Assembly (NCBI GenBank): GCA_030733815.1
Contig: JAUZQE010000006.1
Location: forward strand, 1-64,000
Source: Yanghanlia caeni
GTDB taxonomy: Bacteria > Pseudomonadota > Gammaproteobacteria > Burkholderiales > Burkholderiaceae_B
DNA length: 64,000 bases
Direction of reading: 5' to 3'
In this document: positions 35,830 to 45,495 of the stretch, piece by piece
Position numbering within the stretch: position 1 is the stretch's first letter
Layout: each line of letters opens with the position of its first letter
Position numbers and translations under genes: made by a program
Notes under the pieces: generated by a model
What the model was told of the DNA's origin: nothing
The model's input: only the letters and a program-made list of their open reading frames with translations
The model's database searches: none

Positions 35830-36258
35830 TTAGATTTCGAGCGGTTTGGGCTGCTGAGCAATGTGAGGATGCTCGGCGCCGGCGTAAACCTTGAGCTTCT
35901 TGGCCATGGCATAACCGAGCGGGCCCTTGGGCAGCATGCCCTTGACGGCCTTCTGGAGCGCACGACCGGGAAAACGCTGCTGCATTTTCTCGAAGTTGGT
36001 TTCGGTGATGCCGCCCGGGTAGCCGGAGTGACGATAGTATTTCTTGTCACGCGACTTGTTGCCGGTCACGACGATTTCGGCGGCGTTGATGACGACGATG
36101 TAATCGCCGGTGTCAACGTGCGGCGTGTATTCTGGCTTGTGCTTGCCACGCAGACGGTGTGCGACTTCGCTGGCCACACGCCCGAGGACCTTGCCCTTTG
36201 CGTCGATCACGTACCAGTCACGCTTGACTTCATGCGGCTTGGCCACAAAGGTCTTCAT
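35830..36258 (-). CDS. rplM: 50S ribosomal protein L13
   Basis: Large-subunit ribosomal protein, 142 aa, first gene of the rplM-rpsI operon. Recognised by [49 protein letters not shown] and [14 protein letters not shown]. The 188 nt upstream to the next hairpin contain TAGAAT on the minus strand (36439-36434) as a possible -10 box with no good -35. I see no defined leader motif. Confidence 0.98.
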   Translation of the reverse strand: MKTFVAKPHEVKRDWYVIDAKGKVLGRVASEVAHRLRGKHKPEYTPHVDTGDYIVVINAAEIVVTGNKSRDKKYYRHSGYPGGITETNFEKMQQRFPGRALQKAVKGMLPKGPLGYAMAKKLKVYAGAEHPHIAQQPKPLEI

Positions 36259-36446
36259 GATGGTTCCTAATGAATGAAATTAGCCCGGCGGAACATCCGC
36301 ACCATGCAAAGAACGGGCTCGCTTCCTGGTAAGCCTGCCGCACTGATTCAGCCGACGCAGCCGGCACAAGGTAGTTCGCCAAAGCGTTGTTTCCCGCCCG
36401 TGCAAGCCTACCCATTACCCGGAAAAGCCTAGCATTCTAACACAAA

Positions 36447-36470
36447 GGGGCGCGCCCGGTGGCGCGCCCC
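36447..36470 (-). terminator. terminator after the TRAP solute-binding protein gene
   Basis: GGGGCGCGCC (36447-36456), loop CGGT, GGCGCGCCCC (36461-36470): a 10-bp perfect stem. On the minus strand it is followed by TTTGTGTTAG. It lies 18 nt beyond the stop codon at 36489. Confidence 0.72.
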
Positions 36471-36488
36471 GTATGAAGCAAGGCCGAA

Positions 36489-37589
36489 TTACCCGCGCTG
36501 CGACGCCAGGGCGGCAGCCAGATAGTTGTTGTAGGCGCCTTCGGCCACGCGGTACCAGGGCATGCTGCTGTCGCGGAATGCCATGTAGCTGTCGTGGATC
36601 TTCTTGAAGCGCGCGTCTTTCTCGCCGAATTCCTTGAAGAGCTCATTGGAGGTCTTGAAGGCGGCGTCCATGACATCGCGCGGGAAGGTGCGCAGCACGG
36701 CGCCCGAGGCAATGAGGCGGCGCAGGGCGTCGGGGTTGTGTGCGTCGTAGTCGCCCACCATCTTGCTGCCCGCAGCGCGCGATGCCATGTCGATGAGGGT
36801 CTGGTACGCCTTGGGCAGCTCGTTGTAGGCCGCGTCGTTCACATACAGCGAAACTTGCGCGCCGCCTTCCCACCAGCCCGGGGCATAGTAATACTTGGCG
36901 ACCTTCTGGAAGCCGAGCTTTTCGTCGTCGACCGGGCCCACGAATTCGACCGCGTCGAGTGTGCCCTTTTCGAGCGAGGGATAGATGTCGCCAGGCGGAA
37001 TCTGCTGGGGCACCACACCCATGCGCGACAGCACTTCACCAGCGAAGCCGGCCGTGCGCATCTTGATGCCCTGCAGATCGGCCACGGAGTTGATTTCCTT
37101 GCGGTACCAGCCGCCCATTTGCGTGCCGGTGTTGCCGAGCGGGAAGTTGACGATGTTGCGCTCGGCAAAGAGTTCGCGCATGAGCTGCATGCCGTCGCCT
37201 TCGTACATCCAGGCGTACATCTGGCGTGCGTTCAGGCCGAACGGCACAGCCGTGTCGAAGCAGAACGAAGGGTCTTTGCCGTAGTAGTAATACGAGGCGG
37301 TCTGACCGCACTCGACGGTACGGTTGCCCACGGCTTCCATGACTTCGAAGCCCGGCACGATCTCGCCGCCCGGATACAGGCGGATGGAGAAATTGCCGTC
37401 GGTGGCTTCGCTGATGAAATTGCAGAACATCTGCGCCGTGCTAAAGAGCGGCGGCAGCGACGGCCCATAGGTGGAAGTCATTTTCCAGCTGATCTTCGGG
37501 TTGCTTTGCGCGAACACCGGAGCGCCGATAGCGGCCGTGCCCGCAACTGCTCCGAGGCCGGCCTTCTTTAGAAATGAGCGACGCTGCAT
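36489..37589 (-). CDS. TRAP transporter solute-binding protein (DctP family), orphan
   Basis: Periplasmic receptor for a tripartite ATP-independent transporter, 366 aa. It begins with a twin-arginine signal, MQRRSFLKKAGLGAVAG, cleaved near APVFAQS, suggesting export in folded form. The DctP fold is recognised by WKMTSTYGPSLPPLF, NFSIRLYPGGEIVPG, PFGLNARQMYAWMYEGDG, GGWYRKEINSVADLQGIKMR (with the carboxylate-binding Arg), and YPSLEKGTLDAVEFVGPVDD. This subgroup is known to bind 2-oxo acids or similar anions. No DctQ or DctM membrane genes are nearby, so it must serve permeases encoded elsewhere. A 12-bp palindrome lies upstream. Confidence 0.92.
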   Translation of the reverse strand: MQRRSFLKKAGLGAVAGTAAIGAPVFAQSNPKISWKMTSTYGPSLPPLFSTAQMFCNFISEATDGNFSIRLYPGGEIVPGFEVMEAVGNRTVECGQTASYYYYGKDPSFCFDTAVPFGLNARQMYAWMYEGDGMQLMRELFAERNIVNFPLGNTGTQMGGWYRKEINSVADLQGIKMRTAGFAGEVLSRMGVVPQQIPPGDIYPSLEKGTLDAVEFVGPVDDEKLGFQKVAKYYYAPGWWEGGAQVSLYVNDAAYNELPKAYQTLIDMASRAAGSKMVGDYDAHNPDALRRLIASGAVLRTFPRDVMDAAFKTSNELFKEFGEKDARFKKIHDSYMAFRDSSMPWYRVAEGAYNNYLAAALASQRG

Positions 37590-37709
37590 TGTTTTGATCT
37601 CCTATTTCCAGCATCCGTTTATGAATATTCTGTTGACGGAACCGCCAAGGTTTCCGTCCGTTTCGCGATACTACACCGCCCACGCCCTCTTGTGGCGACG
37701 GACATTCCC

Positions 37710-37721
37710 TAAGCATGCTTA
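37710..37721. promoter_or_regulatory. 12-bp palindrome upstream of the TRAP solute-binding protein gene
   Basis: TAAGCATGCTTA is a perfect palindrome 121 nt before the TRAP receptor start and 56 nt past the stop of pmbA. It is the only strong dyad in this 187-nt gap and could be an operator. The binding protein is unknown. Confidence 0.35.
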
Positions 37722-37776
37722 ACAATGCGCCGGAACGCGGGCTACCGTTCGGATGGTTCAGGGTATCGCCAAGCCG

Positions 37777-39147
37777 CTAAGCGCCGGCAATCGCCATCTG
37801 TTCGATCAGGATCGAACCACTGGATTTCGCGCCGCGCACCATGGTGTCGCTGCCCACGGCCACGATCTGGCGGAACATCTCGGCAAGATTGCCGGCAATG
37901 GTGATTTCCTGTACCGCGTGCTTGATTTTGCCGTTTTCGACCCAGTAGCCGAAGGCACCGCGCGAATAGTCGCCGGTAACATAGTTCACGCCCTGCCCGA
38001 TGAGCTCGGTGACCAGAAGGCCCGTACCCATCTTGCGCAGCATGGCATCGAGATTGTCGCTGCTGCGCGTCAGGCGCGAACGCAGCTCGAGGTTGTGCGA
38101 GCCGCCCGCATTGCCCGTGGTGGGCAGGCCCAGCTTGCGCCCAGTGTAGGTCGACAGGAAATAGCCCTGCAGCACACCGCCGGTGACGACCGAGCGCGGC
38201 TGAGTGCGTACGCCTTCGGAATCGAATGCGCTGCTGCCCGCCGCGCCCGAAATCCAGGGGTTCTCGTAAATATCCAGATGATCGGCCATGACCTGTTTGC
38301 CGGCGGCATCCACCAGAAAGCTGGCCTTGCGGTACAACGCGCCGCCGCTGGCCGCCTGCACCAGTGCGCCGATCAGCCCCACCGCGAGCGGGGCTTCGAA
38401 CAGCACCGGGAAGCGGCCCGTCTTGATGCGCCGTGCCGACAGGCGCGCCAGCGTGCGCTCAGCCGCGTAGCGTCCCACCTCTTCGGGGTCGGCCAGCACC
38501 CGCCAGTCGCGTGCCGCGCTGTACCAGTAGTCGCGCTGCATCGAATCGCCCTTTCCGGCGATGGGCGACACACCAATGCTGTGGCGGCTGTAGGCATAGC
38601 CGCCCATGAAGCCGGCGGTATTGCCCAGCACGAAATGACCTTCGTGCGTATCGAGGGAAGCGCCATCGGTATTGGTGATGAGCGGGCTGACGTCGCGCGC
38701 CGCCTGTTCGGCCCGGATCGCAATGGCGGCCGCCTCGTCGGATGACAGCGCCCATGGGTGATGCAGATGAAGCTCGGGATACGGTTCATGCGCGAGGCGG
38801 TCGGCGTCGGGCAGGCCCGCGCAATCGTCTTCGGCCGTGAAGCTGGCGATATGCCAGGCCGCTTCCACCGTTTCGCGCAGCGCCTGTGGCGAGAAGTCGG
38901 ATGTCGAGGCCGAACCGCGCCGCTTGCCGGCATATACCGTGACGTCAAGCGAACGGTCGCGCGTCTGCTCTATGGTTTCAACGTCGCCGGTTCGCACCCC
39001 CACCACGAGCCCCTTGCTCTCCGAGACCTCGGCCACCGCATCGCTTGCGCCCAGTTTGCGGGCATGGGCCAGCGCATCGGAGACCAGCTCGCGAAATACG
39101 CCCTGTTGTTCGGCAATCTGCAAAGAGGATGCATTCTGTTCGCTCAT
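37777..39147 (-). CDS. pmbA: metalloprotease PmbA/TldE
   Basis: Subunit of the TldD/TldE protease, which processes ribosomally made peptides such as microcins and degrades unfolded peptides. The 456-aa protein has KGLVVGVRTGDVETIEQTRD, YAGKRRGSASTSDF, WALSSDEAAAIA and NSDGA-type TNTDGASLDTHEG. The C-terminal sequence includes GVNYVTGDYSRGAFGYWVENG and KHAVQEITIAGNL. As in other TldE subunits the HExxxH zinc motif of TldD is absent, so activity needs a TldD partner, which is not in this window. The start at 39147 (MSEQNASSLQ) was preferred to an extension of 18 codons. It is divergent from darP, as in E. coli. Confidence 0.93.
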   Translation of the reverse strand: MSEQNASSLQIAEQQGVFRELVSDALAHARKLGASDAVAEVSESKGLVVGVRTGDVETIEQTRDRSLDVTVYAGKRRGSASTSDFSPQALRETVEAAWHIASFTAEDDCAGLPDADRLAHEPYPELHLHHPWALSSDEAAAIAIRAEQAARDVSPLITNTDGASLDTHEGHFVLGNTAGFMGGYAYSRHSIGVSPIAGKGDSMQRDYWYSAARDWRVLADPEEVGRYAAERTLARLSARRIKTGRFPVLFEAPLAVGLIGALVQAASGGALYRKASFLVDAAGKQVMADHLDIYENPWISGAAGSSAFDSEGVRTQPRSVVTGGVLQGYFLSTYTGRKLGLPTTGNAGGSHNLELRSRLTRSSDNLDAMLRKMGTGLLVTELIGQGVNYVTGDYSRGAFGYWVENGKIKHAVQEITIAGNLAEMFRQIVAVGSDTMVRGAKSSGSILIEQMAIAGA

Positions 39148-39213
39148 TGACGCCCTTCCATCTTCAATTTGGCAGTTATCATAGCTGCAGGAAACGCCCA
39201 TTGTATTCAGCCC

Positions 39214-39771
39214 ATGTCCCTCTCATCGCCCACCGATCTTCCCAACGACAGCGCCCCGCAGTACGACCGCCCCAGTAAATCGCAGGTCAAGCGCGACATG
39301 CTCGCGCTTACCGCGCTCGGCAAGCAACTTGTAGACCTGTCGCCCGAGCGGCTGCGCCAGCTGGCACTGCCCGACGCGCTTCACGAGGCGATCCGGCTCG
39401 CGCAGCGCACAACGGCACGCGAAGGCCGGCGCCGGCAGATCCAGTACGTGGGCAAGCTGATGCGCACGGCCCCGATCGACACCGACGCCATTCGCCGCCA
39501 GCTCGACACCTGGGCACATGGCTCGCGCGAAGAGGCACGCCAGCAGCACCGCCTGGAAGCGCTGCGCGAACTGCTGCTGCGCGACGACGACGCCCTGACC
39601 GAGCTGTTGGCCCACCACCCCGTACCCGACGTGCAGCAATTGCGCGCCACGATCCGGGCGGCGCGCAAGGAAGCGCGTCAGAACGAGGCCCTGCCGCCCG
39701 GCAGTGAGCCACAACGCAAACACTATCGCGCCCTCTTTCAGGCGCTCAAGAACCTGAATCTGGAACCATGA
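39214..39771 (+). CDS. darP: ribosome biogenesis factor DarP/YjgA (DUF615)
   Basis: Small basic helical protein that associates with late 50S assembly intermediates. The 185-aa protein shows the family segments [60 protein letters not shown] and [13 protein letters not shown]. The start at 39214 follows a short purine-poor leader; an upstream in-frame start at 39169 would overlap the pmbA promoter. The divergent pmbA-yjgA pair matches E. coli. The stop overlaps the esterase start by 4 nt. Confidence 0.92.
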   Translation: MSLSSPTDLPNDSAPQYDRPSKSQVKRDMLALTALGKQLVDLSPERLRQLALPDALHEAIRLAQRTTAREGRRRQIQYVGKLMRTAPIDTDAIRRQLDTWAHGSREEARQQHRLEALRELLLRDDDALTELLAHHPVPDVQQLRATIRAARKEARQNEALPPGSEPQRKHYRALFQALKNLNLEP

Positions 39772-40448
39772 ACGACATCGCAAGCAAGGTACTCGACAAC
39801 ATCGAAATCGAAACGGGGCCCGAACCCCGCTACGCCGTCATCTGGCTGCACGGTCTGGGTGCCGACGGCAACGACTTCGTGCCGGTCGTGCCCGAGCTGG
39901 GCCTGGGCGATCTCGGGCCGGTTCGCTTCATCTTTCCGCATGCCCCCATGCAGCCGGTCACCATCAACAACGGCATGGTCATGCGTGCGTGGTACGACAT
40001 CGTCATGGCCGATCTCGTGCGCCGTGAAGACGAGCAGGGCTTGCGTGCGTCTCAACAATTGGTCGAAGCGCTGATCGCGCGTGAAAACGCCCGCGGCATT
40101 CCCACCGAACGCATCGTGCTGGCCGGCTTTTCGCAGGGCTGCGCCATGGCCTTGCAAACGGGGTTGCGCCACCCCGAGCGCCTGGCCGGCATCATCGGGT
40201 TGTCGGGGTACCTGCCGCTGGCCGACCTGGTCGACGCAGAGCGGCACGCGGCTAACGCCGACACGCCGATTTTCCTTGCGCATGGCACGATGGACCCGGT
40301 GGTACCCTTTGAACGCGCCCAGGCCAGCCTCGAGGCGCTCGAGCGCATGGGCTATGCCGTGCGCTTCAAAACGTACCCCATGCCGCACTCGGTGTGTCTG
40401 GAAGAAATCCACGACATCGCCGCTTTCCTGCGGGAAGTGATCAGCTGA
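39768..40448 (+). CDS. carboxylesterase / acyl-protein thioesterase-like alpha/beta hydrolase
   Basis: Cytoplasmic serine hydrolase of 226 aa in the phospholipase/carboxylesterase (Abhydrolase_2) family. The opening [16 protein letters not shown] carries the oxyanion segment. The nucleophile elbow is GFSQG (about residue 117), the acid lies in [10 protein letters not shown], and the His in [11 protein letters not shown]. These match P. fluorescens EstB/carboxylesterase II. The natural substrate is unknown. It is coupled to darP by an ATGA overlap and its 3' end overlaps that of the convergent acetyltransferase gene by 8 nt. Confidence 0.92.
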   Translation: MNDIASKVLDNIEIETGPEPRYAVIWLHGLGADGNDFVPVVPELGLGDLGPVRFIFPHAPMQPVTINNGMVMRAWYDIVMADLVRREDEQGLRASQQLVEALIARENARGIPTERIVLAGFSQGCAMALQTGLRHPERLAGIIGLSGYLPLADLVDAERHAANADTPIFLAHGTMDPVVPFERAQASLEALERMGYAVRFKTYPMPHSVCLEEIHDIAAFLREVIS

Positions 40449-42897
40449 CCACCCTGCCGGCGCCCGAGGTCTCGCCCAGATCGAGCCAGACGCGCCGCAT
40501 GCCCGGGTCTTCCTCGTCCGGGTCGATACGAAAGCCCAGGTACGACATGAGCCCGAGCATCGGCCGGTTGGTGCCCAGCACCAGCCCGTCGATGTACGTC
40601 AGGCCCTGTTCCTGGGCGGCTTCGATCAACGCACGCATCAGCTGCGAGCCCAACCCGCAGCGCTGCCACGCGTCGCCAATCACCAGAGCGTATTCCGCCC
40701 CGCGCCCATCGGCATTGCGCAGGTAATGTGCAAAGCCGATGATGCGCTCTCGCATTCGGCCCCGCTGCTCGGGGTTCGGTTCCTGTATGGTGGCCACCAG
40801 CGCCAGTTCGCGGTGGTAATCGATGCGTGTGTAACGCGCCAGCATGCGCGGCGTAAGCTCGCGCAGCATGGAAACGAACCGCATGTAACGCGACTGATCG
40901 GAAAGATCACGCACGAATTCCTGCAGCGGTGCGGCGTCTTCCGGGCGGATCGGCCGCAACAGCCATTCGGTGCCGTCGCGCATCTGGCGCGTCTGAACCA
41001 TGTGGCGCGGGTACGGATGAATGGCCATGTGCCGATACCCGGTGGTTTCGGGCAGCACCAGCATCGACACACTGGCCAGCTTCACTTCGAGCCGTTCGGC
41101 CACCAGGGCATCGTCGACCACATGCAAGGGGTCGATATCCAGTGACTCGACGGCCGGCACGTCAGACACCAGCAACGAAATGCGTTCAAGCGCCTCGCGC
41201 AGAAACTCGAAGGCCGTTGGCGTCAGCGTGCGCGACAGCGTGTTCTGCCAGAAACCGCTGCGTTGCACCAGCTGGCGTGCCAGATAGCCGTTCAGGGGCG
41301 GCAGCTCGATTGCAGCTTCGGCGCGCTCGAACGGTTCCTGGCCACGCCCGAAACTGATGCAGGGGCCGAACTTGGGGTCGGTACGCACCCGTATCGCCAT
41401 GGGCGGTGTGTCGTCGGCGCGCTCGCCCAGCTGAATGGGCACATGAAAGCACGACAGCAGCTCGACAGTTTCTTCAGGCGACAGCACCAGCCGGCCGCGC
41501 CGCTGCGCCGATTGCACCACGCTGCGCGCACGCTCGACGTCGGGCGGAGTGCTGAGCGGTTCAGGCGGCAGAATCTGTTGCGCCAGATTCTGGTTGTAAT
41601 GGTAAGCGGCCAGAATTCCGAATGCGTTTGCCGCGCTCTCGGGCGTGCGAAACGCGGGCGTGCCTGCGGCATCGAGAATATGCCGCAGGCGACGCACCGT
41701 GGCGTCGCCCATGAGACACGTGACGATGGGCTTGGCAGAGGCCGGCGCAATTTCGGCCAGCTCCTGGACCACGCTTTCGTGGTCGGCCAGGGGGTCGGGA
41801 GCCAGCAGCACCAGCACACCGTCGACCGACTTGTCGGCGACCAGCACGTCGAGCATTCCGCGCATGCGCTGCGCCGTGAGCGGCGCATAGGTGACGACGG
41901 GGTTGTCGACCTGCGCTCCCTTCTCGAGCAGCGCGGCAATACGCTCTTTGCTGGCAGTGGCCAGCTCGGCCCGGTACACGGCCGACGCGGTGCCCATCAC
42001 GTCCAGCGCAAGGCGCGCCGCACCGTCGCCGTTCGAAACGAGGGCAATGCGCTTGCCCCGCGGCCGGCGCGTATGCACCAGCACCTTGATGGCAGAAAAC
42101 AGCTGAACGAAGTAACGGATGCGCACCGCGCCCACCCGCTGCAACAGGGCATTGAAGCCCGCCAGATGTACCGGATCGCGGTCGAGCGGCTCGGCCACCT
42201 TGAGCACGATGAGCGGCTTCACACTGGCGGCAGCACGGGCCGCACTGGTGAAGCGCCGCGACGAGGTGGTTTCTTCAAGGTACAGCGCAATGCTGTCGGT
42301 GCGCGGGTCCATGGAAAGGTAATCAAGCACCTCGGCCACGTCGATCGCGCCTTCATCACCCACCGAAATCACGGCCGAGAAACCCAGGCTGACGTCGGCC
42401 GCCCAGTCGAGTACGGCCGCCGCGATGCTGCGCGACTGGGTCACCAGCGCCACGCGGCCCGGTAACGCACGCTGCGGATGGTGACTGAAATTCATGTGCA
42501 GGTGCGGGCGCTGCACCCCGAACGAGCGCGGCCCCAGCACCAGGCAGTCGTTCAGCTGGCTCCAGCTGCGCACGTAAACCAGTTCCTGCATGGGGTCTTC
42601 CGACTGCTCGGTGTGAGCCAGCACGATGACGGTATGGGGCCGGTACCGGCGCAGCGTATCGAGCACCGCAGGCAGCGAGTCGGGCGGCACACACACCAGC
42701 GCCAGATCAAGCCGCGCCCCGGGCCGCAAGCCATTGAGCTGGTATGGTGCATCGCCACGCACGGCCGCTTCAACGGGAATGTGCGTGATGGCGTTGGCAA
42801 GCTTTGCAGGGGTATGTGCCTCGACAGGTAAGGGGCGGTCTGAAACGACCGCCAGCACTCGAGGCTCGAACAGGGCAGCGAGTCGGTGACGCAGCAT
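40441..42897 (-). CDS. PatZ-like protein: degenerate acyl-CoA synthetase (NDP-forming) fused to a GNAT acetyltransferase
   Basis: A 818-aa protein related to Pat/PatZ lysine acetyltransferases, which control acetyl-CoA synthetase and other enzymes. The order is CoA-binding domain (about 1-120), succinyl-CoA-ligase-like domain ([20 protein letters not shown], then [20 protein letters not shown]), a remnant of the ATP-grasp domain, and a C-terminal GNAT domain (about 650-818). The GNAT domain has [39 protein letters not shown] and [16 protein letters not shown]. The catalytic loop with SGR...SHTG is replaced by [16 protein letters not shown]. The ATP-grasp half with the PVVLK motif is missing. 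The synthetase part is therefore probably a sensor only. The start at 42897 has AAAGGA 6 nt upstream. Confidence 0.87.
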   Translation of the reverse strand: MLRHRLAALFEPRVLAVVSDRPLPVEAHTPAKLANAITHIPVEAAVRGDAPYQLNGLRPGARLDLALVCVPPDSLPAVLDTLRRYRPHTVIVLAHTEQSEDPMQELVYVRSWSQLNDCLVLGPRSFGVQRPHLHMNFSHHPQRALPGRVALVTQSRSIAAAVLDWAADVSLGFSAVISVGDEGAIDVAEVLDYLSMDPRTDSIALYLEETTSSRRFTSAARAAASVKPLIVLKVAEPLDRDPVHLAGFNALLQRVGAVRIRYFVQLFSAIKVLVHTRRPRGKRIALVSNGDGAARLALDVMGTASAVYRAELATASKERIAALLEKGAQVDNPVVTYAPLTAQRMRGMLDVLVADKSVDGVLVLLAPDPLADHESVVQELAEIAPASAKPIVTCLMGDATVRRLRHILDAAGTPAFRTPESAANAFGILAAYHYNQNLAQQILPPEPLSTPPDVERARSVVQSAQRRGRLVLSPEETVELLSCFHVPIQLGERADDTPPMAIRVRTDPKFGPCISFGRGQEPFERAEAAIELPPLNGYLARQLVQRSGFWQNTLSRTLTPTAFEFLREALERISLLVSDVPAVESLDIDPLHVVDDALVAERLEVKLASVSMLVLPETTGYRHMAIHPYPRHMVQTRQMRDGTEWLLRPIRPEDAAPLQEFVRDLSDQSRYMRFVSMLRELTPRMLARYTRIDYHRELALVATIQEPNPEQRGRMRERIIGFAHYLRNADGRGAEYALVIGDAWQRCGLGSQLMRALIEAAQEQGLTYIDGLVLGTNRPMLGLMSYLGFRIDPDEEDPGMRRVWLDLGETSGAGRVVS

Positions 42898-43000
42898 GGT
42901 TTCCTTTTCGATGGGTGCCACGGAAGCTTACTCTAAAATACCGTACGCTCCTTGCCAACCTTGCCGTGGCGGCCACGCTGCTGCGGCGCTCTTGATTGCC

Positions 43001-44404
43001 ATGACCACACACACTGCCGTACGTACCCGTTTTGCCCCGTCTCCCACTGGTTTCCTGCACCTCGGAGGCGCACGCACCGCGCTGTTTTCCTGGGCCTTTG
43101 CGCGTCACCACAAGGGCACCTTTGTGCTGCGCATTGAAGACACCGACCTCGAGCGCTCCACGCCCGAGGCCGTTCAGGCGATTCTCGACGGCATGCAATG
43201 GCTGGGGCTCACCCCCGATGAAGGGCCCTTCTACCAGATGCAGCGCATGGACCGCTACCGCGAAGTGATCGCGCGCATGCTCGAAGAAGGCACGGCCTAC
43301 TACTGCTATTGCACCCCGGAAGAGGTCGACGCAATGCGCGAACGCGCCCGCGCCGCGGGCCTCAAACCCCGTTACGACGGTACCTGGCGGCCCGAGCCGG
43401 GCAAGACCCTGCCGCCAGTGCCGGCCGACCGGCGCCCGGTGGTGCGCTTTCGCAACCCGCAAGACGGCGTCACCGGCTGGAACGACCTGGTCAAGGGCCC
43501 CATCAGTTTCGACAACAGCGAACTCGACGACCTGATCATCGCCCGGCCCGATGGCACGCCCACCTACAACTTCTGTGTGGTGGTCGACGACTGGGACATG
43601 CGCATCACCCACGTCATTCGCGGCGACGACCACGTGAACAACACGCCACGCCAGATCAACATTCTGCGTGCACTGGGCACCGAGCCGCCGGTTTATGGCC
43701 ACGTGCCCATGATCCTGGGGCCCGATGGCGAAAAGCTGTCGAAACGCCACGGTGCCGTCAGCGTCATGGAATACGATAAGGCCGGCTACCTGCCCGAGGC
43801 CATGATCAACTATCTGGCCCGCCTGGGCTGGAGCCATGGCAACGACGAACTGTTCACCCGCGAACAGCTGATCGAATGGTTTGACGCCAGCAACCTCACG
43901 AAGTCGGCAGCGCAGTGGGACCCGAAAAAGCTCAACTGGGTGAATGCGCACTACATCAAAAATACGGCTGACGCCGAGCTGGCGCGGCGTGTTGCTCCGC
44001 GCATCTCGGCACGGGGCGGCAACCCGGAAGCGGTGGACCTGACGGCCGTAATGGCCTTGCTGAAAGACCGCGCCGAAACCCTGAACGACCTGGCCGAAGG
44101 CGCCCTGCTGTTTTGCGCACCCTTCACCGGCCCCGATGCCGAGCTGCTGCAAGCACACGTCGACGACGACGCACGCACGCTGCTGGCCGACTTTGCGGCC
44201 CAGGCACGCGCGCTGCCCGAATGGAATACCGAAGCGATCGACGCGCTCATCAAATCGGTACTGGCCACGCACGGCGTCAAAATGCCCAAGCTGGGCATTC
44301 CGCTGCGTGTGGTCGTCACGGGCCGCAAACAGACACCTTCCATCGGCGCCGTGCTTGCCATTCTTGGCCGCGACACGGTGCTGCAGCGCCTGGCCGCCGT
44401 TTGA
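43001..44404 (+). CDS. gltX: glutamyl-tRNA synthetase
   Basis: Charges tRNA-Glu, and its product also feeds tetrapyrrole synthesis. The 467-aa class Ib enzyme has the HIGH-type motif [20 protein letters not shown] at its start. [13 protein letters not shown], the tRNA-acceptor-binding insert, [18 protein letters not shown], and the KMSKS-type motif [13 protein letters not shown] follow. The zinc-site cysteines are partly kept ([10 protein letters not shown]). The C-terminal anticodon-binding domain ends [11 protein letters not shown]. The start at 43001 was chosen because [15 protein letters not shown] matches family N-termini; upstream codons lie in the divergent gene's promoter. Confidence 0.97.
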   Translation: MTTHTAVRTRFAPSPTGFLHLGGARTALFSWAFARHHKGTFVLRIEDTDLERSTPEAVQAILDGMQWLGLTPDEGPFYQMQRMDRYREVIARMLEEGTAYYCYCTPEEVDAMRERARAAGLKPRYDGTWRPEPGKTLPPVPADRRPVVRFRNPQDGVTGWNDLVKGPISFDNSELDDLIIARPDGTPTYNFCVVVDDWDMRITHVIRGDDHVNNTPRQINILRALGTEPPVYGHVPMILGPDGEKLSKRHGAVSVMEYDKAGYLPEAMINYLARLGWSHGNDELFTREQLIEWFDASNLTKSAAQWDPKKLNWVNAHYIKNTADAELARRVAPRISARGGNPEAVDLTAVMALLKDRAETLNDLAEGALLFCAPFTGPDAELLQAHVDDDARTLLADFAAQARALPEWNTEAIDALIKSVLATHGVKMPKLGIPLRVVVTGRKQTPSIGAVLAILGRDTVLQRLAAV

Positions 44405-44420
44405 AAGTACCCTAAGGCCC

Positions 44421-44909
44421 CTACCAGGCCAGGCGGAAATCGGGCGGCATGCGCCGTGCGTCGAGCTGCACACCGTCTGGAGCCGCAAGCCGCAGACGCT
44501 CGCCCGATTCACGCGTGATCTGATACCGGTTGACGTAGATGGGGTCGTCAAGATCGACCGGCGAACCGTTTGATTCCACCGTGCGCAGCACCAGCGTGGC
44601 GCCTTCGCGGTGCCAACACCCCGTCTCGGCCAGCCCCTGCGGGGGGTGGCCGGGCCGGCGCAGCTGTTCGGCATAGCGCATAGTGCCGTCGGGCTGCAGG
44701 GCGAAGAACGTGCGCAGTTCACCCGCCACGCCTTTTTCGCGCCGCACGCTCAACCAGTTGCCCGTGAGCGCATCGCCCGGGGCGGCCGCCTTGCAGGTCG
44801 TATCGGGCGGTGCGGCGGGGCCTTCCGGCTGCAAGCCTGCGCAGCCCGCCAGCGCCGCGAGCAGCGTCAGGGCGAATACCTGACGGGAATACGGAATCAC
44901 TTGCCGCAT
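44421..44909 (-). CDS. hypothetical lipoprotein
   Basis: A 162-aa protein with a lipoprotein signal peptide (VFALTLLAALAGCAGLQ, lipobox LAGC, Cys about 22). The mature part is a single small domain with TGNWLSVRREKGVAGELRTF, LQPDGTMRYAEQLRR, ETGCWHREGATLVLRTV and IYVNRYQITRESGERLRL. The pattern of a 'W' strand followed by a Lys/Arg-rich loop resembles META/lipocalin-like small lipoproteins, but I cannot assign a family. The start at 44909 gives the best signal; an upstream ATG at 44930 would overlap the Lrp regulator gene by 4 nt. It is behind lrp on the same strand. Confidence 0.7.
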   Translation of the reverse strand: MRQVIPYSRQVFALTLLAALAGCAGLQPEGPAAPPDTTCKAAAPGDALTGNWLSVRREKGVAGELRTFFALQPDGTMRYAEQLRRPGHPPQGLAETGCWHREGATLVLRTVESNGSPVDLDDPIYVNRYQITRESGERLRLAAPDGVQLDARRMPPDFRLAW

Positions 44910-44926
44910 ATCGGAAACTCCTTGGG

Positions 44927-45385
44927 TCAATCCTTGATGGGAAGCGTGGTTTCGTTTTTGATTTCACGCAATGCCACGATGGTGCGCGTCTGGCGCACGC
45001 CGGGCAGGTTGAACAGGAAGTTGTGCAGAAAAGCGTCGTACGCTTCCGGGCTTTCGACCAGAATCTTCAGCAGAAAATCCGAATCCCCCGTCACCACGTG
45101 GCACTCGAGTATTTCAGGCGAGCTCAGCACGGCGCGCTCGAAGTTTTCCACGACTTCAGCCGAATGCCGATCGAGGCTGATCTGTGTGAACATGCAAGCG
45201 CCGAGCCCGACCTTGTGACGGTCGACGCGGGCATGGTAACCCTGAATCACGCGCCCGGATTCCAGCGCCTTGATGCGACGCCACACCGGCGCGGGCGACA
45301 ACCCCACCTTGTCTGAAACCTGTTGGGCCGAGGCCCGGGCGTCGGCCTGAAGGGCGTTCAGGATCCGTCGATCAATTTTGTCCAT
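44927..45385 (-). CDS. Lrp/AsnC family transcriptional regulator
   Basis: Small feast/famine regulator of 152 aa that typically senses an amino acid. The N-terminal winged helix-turn-helix opens with MDKIDRRILNALQADARASA, and its recognition helix is in LSPAPVWRRIKALESGRVI. The C-terminal RAM ligand-binding domain has VVENFERAVLSSPEILECHVVTG and DFLLKILVES. GGGGGAGG lies 2-9 nt before the start. It is divergent from the indolepyruvate oxidoreductase gene and shares with it a 110-nt intergenic region with an inverted repeat. It is the likely regulator of that gene, in response to aromatic amino acids or their keto acids (inference). Confidence 0.93.
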   Translation of the reverse strand: MDKIDRRILNALQADARASAQQVSDKVGLSPAPVWRRIKALESGRVIQGYHARVDRHKVGLGACMFTQISLDRHSAEVVENFERAVLSSPEILECHVVTGDSDFLLKILVESPEAYDAFLHNFLFNLPGVRQTRTIVALREIKNETTLPIKD

Positions 45386-45400
45386 GCCTCCCCCTTGATA

Positions 45401-45416
45401 CGAAATATTCATTTCG
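45401..45416. promoter_or_regulatory. candidate Lrp-family operator
   Basis: CGAAAT and ATTTCG flank ATTC to form a 16-bp dyad, 15 nt before the regulator's start codon and 79 nt before the divergent oxidoreductase start. Lrp/AsnC proteins bind A/T-centred dyads of about this size, and autoregulation plus control of the divergent gene is common. No other strong dyad is present in this gap. Confidence 0.55.
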
Positions 45417-45495
45417 ATTTAAAGGGATTCTACGCGATCAAAACGCAATAAATGACAGTCGGAAGATGCCTATCATGGGATGAAGGAGACACACC

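Noticed and set aside
42770-44722. Long minus-strand frame covering gltX
   Set aside because: It is antisense to an intact glutamyl-tRNA synthetase and shows no recognisable domain.
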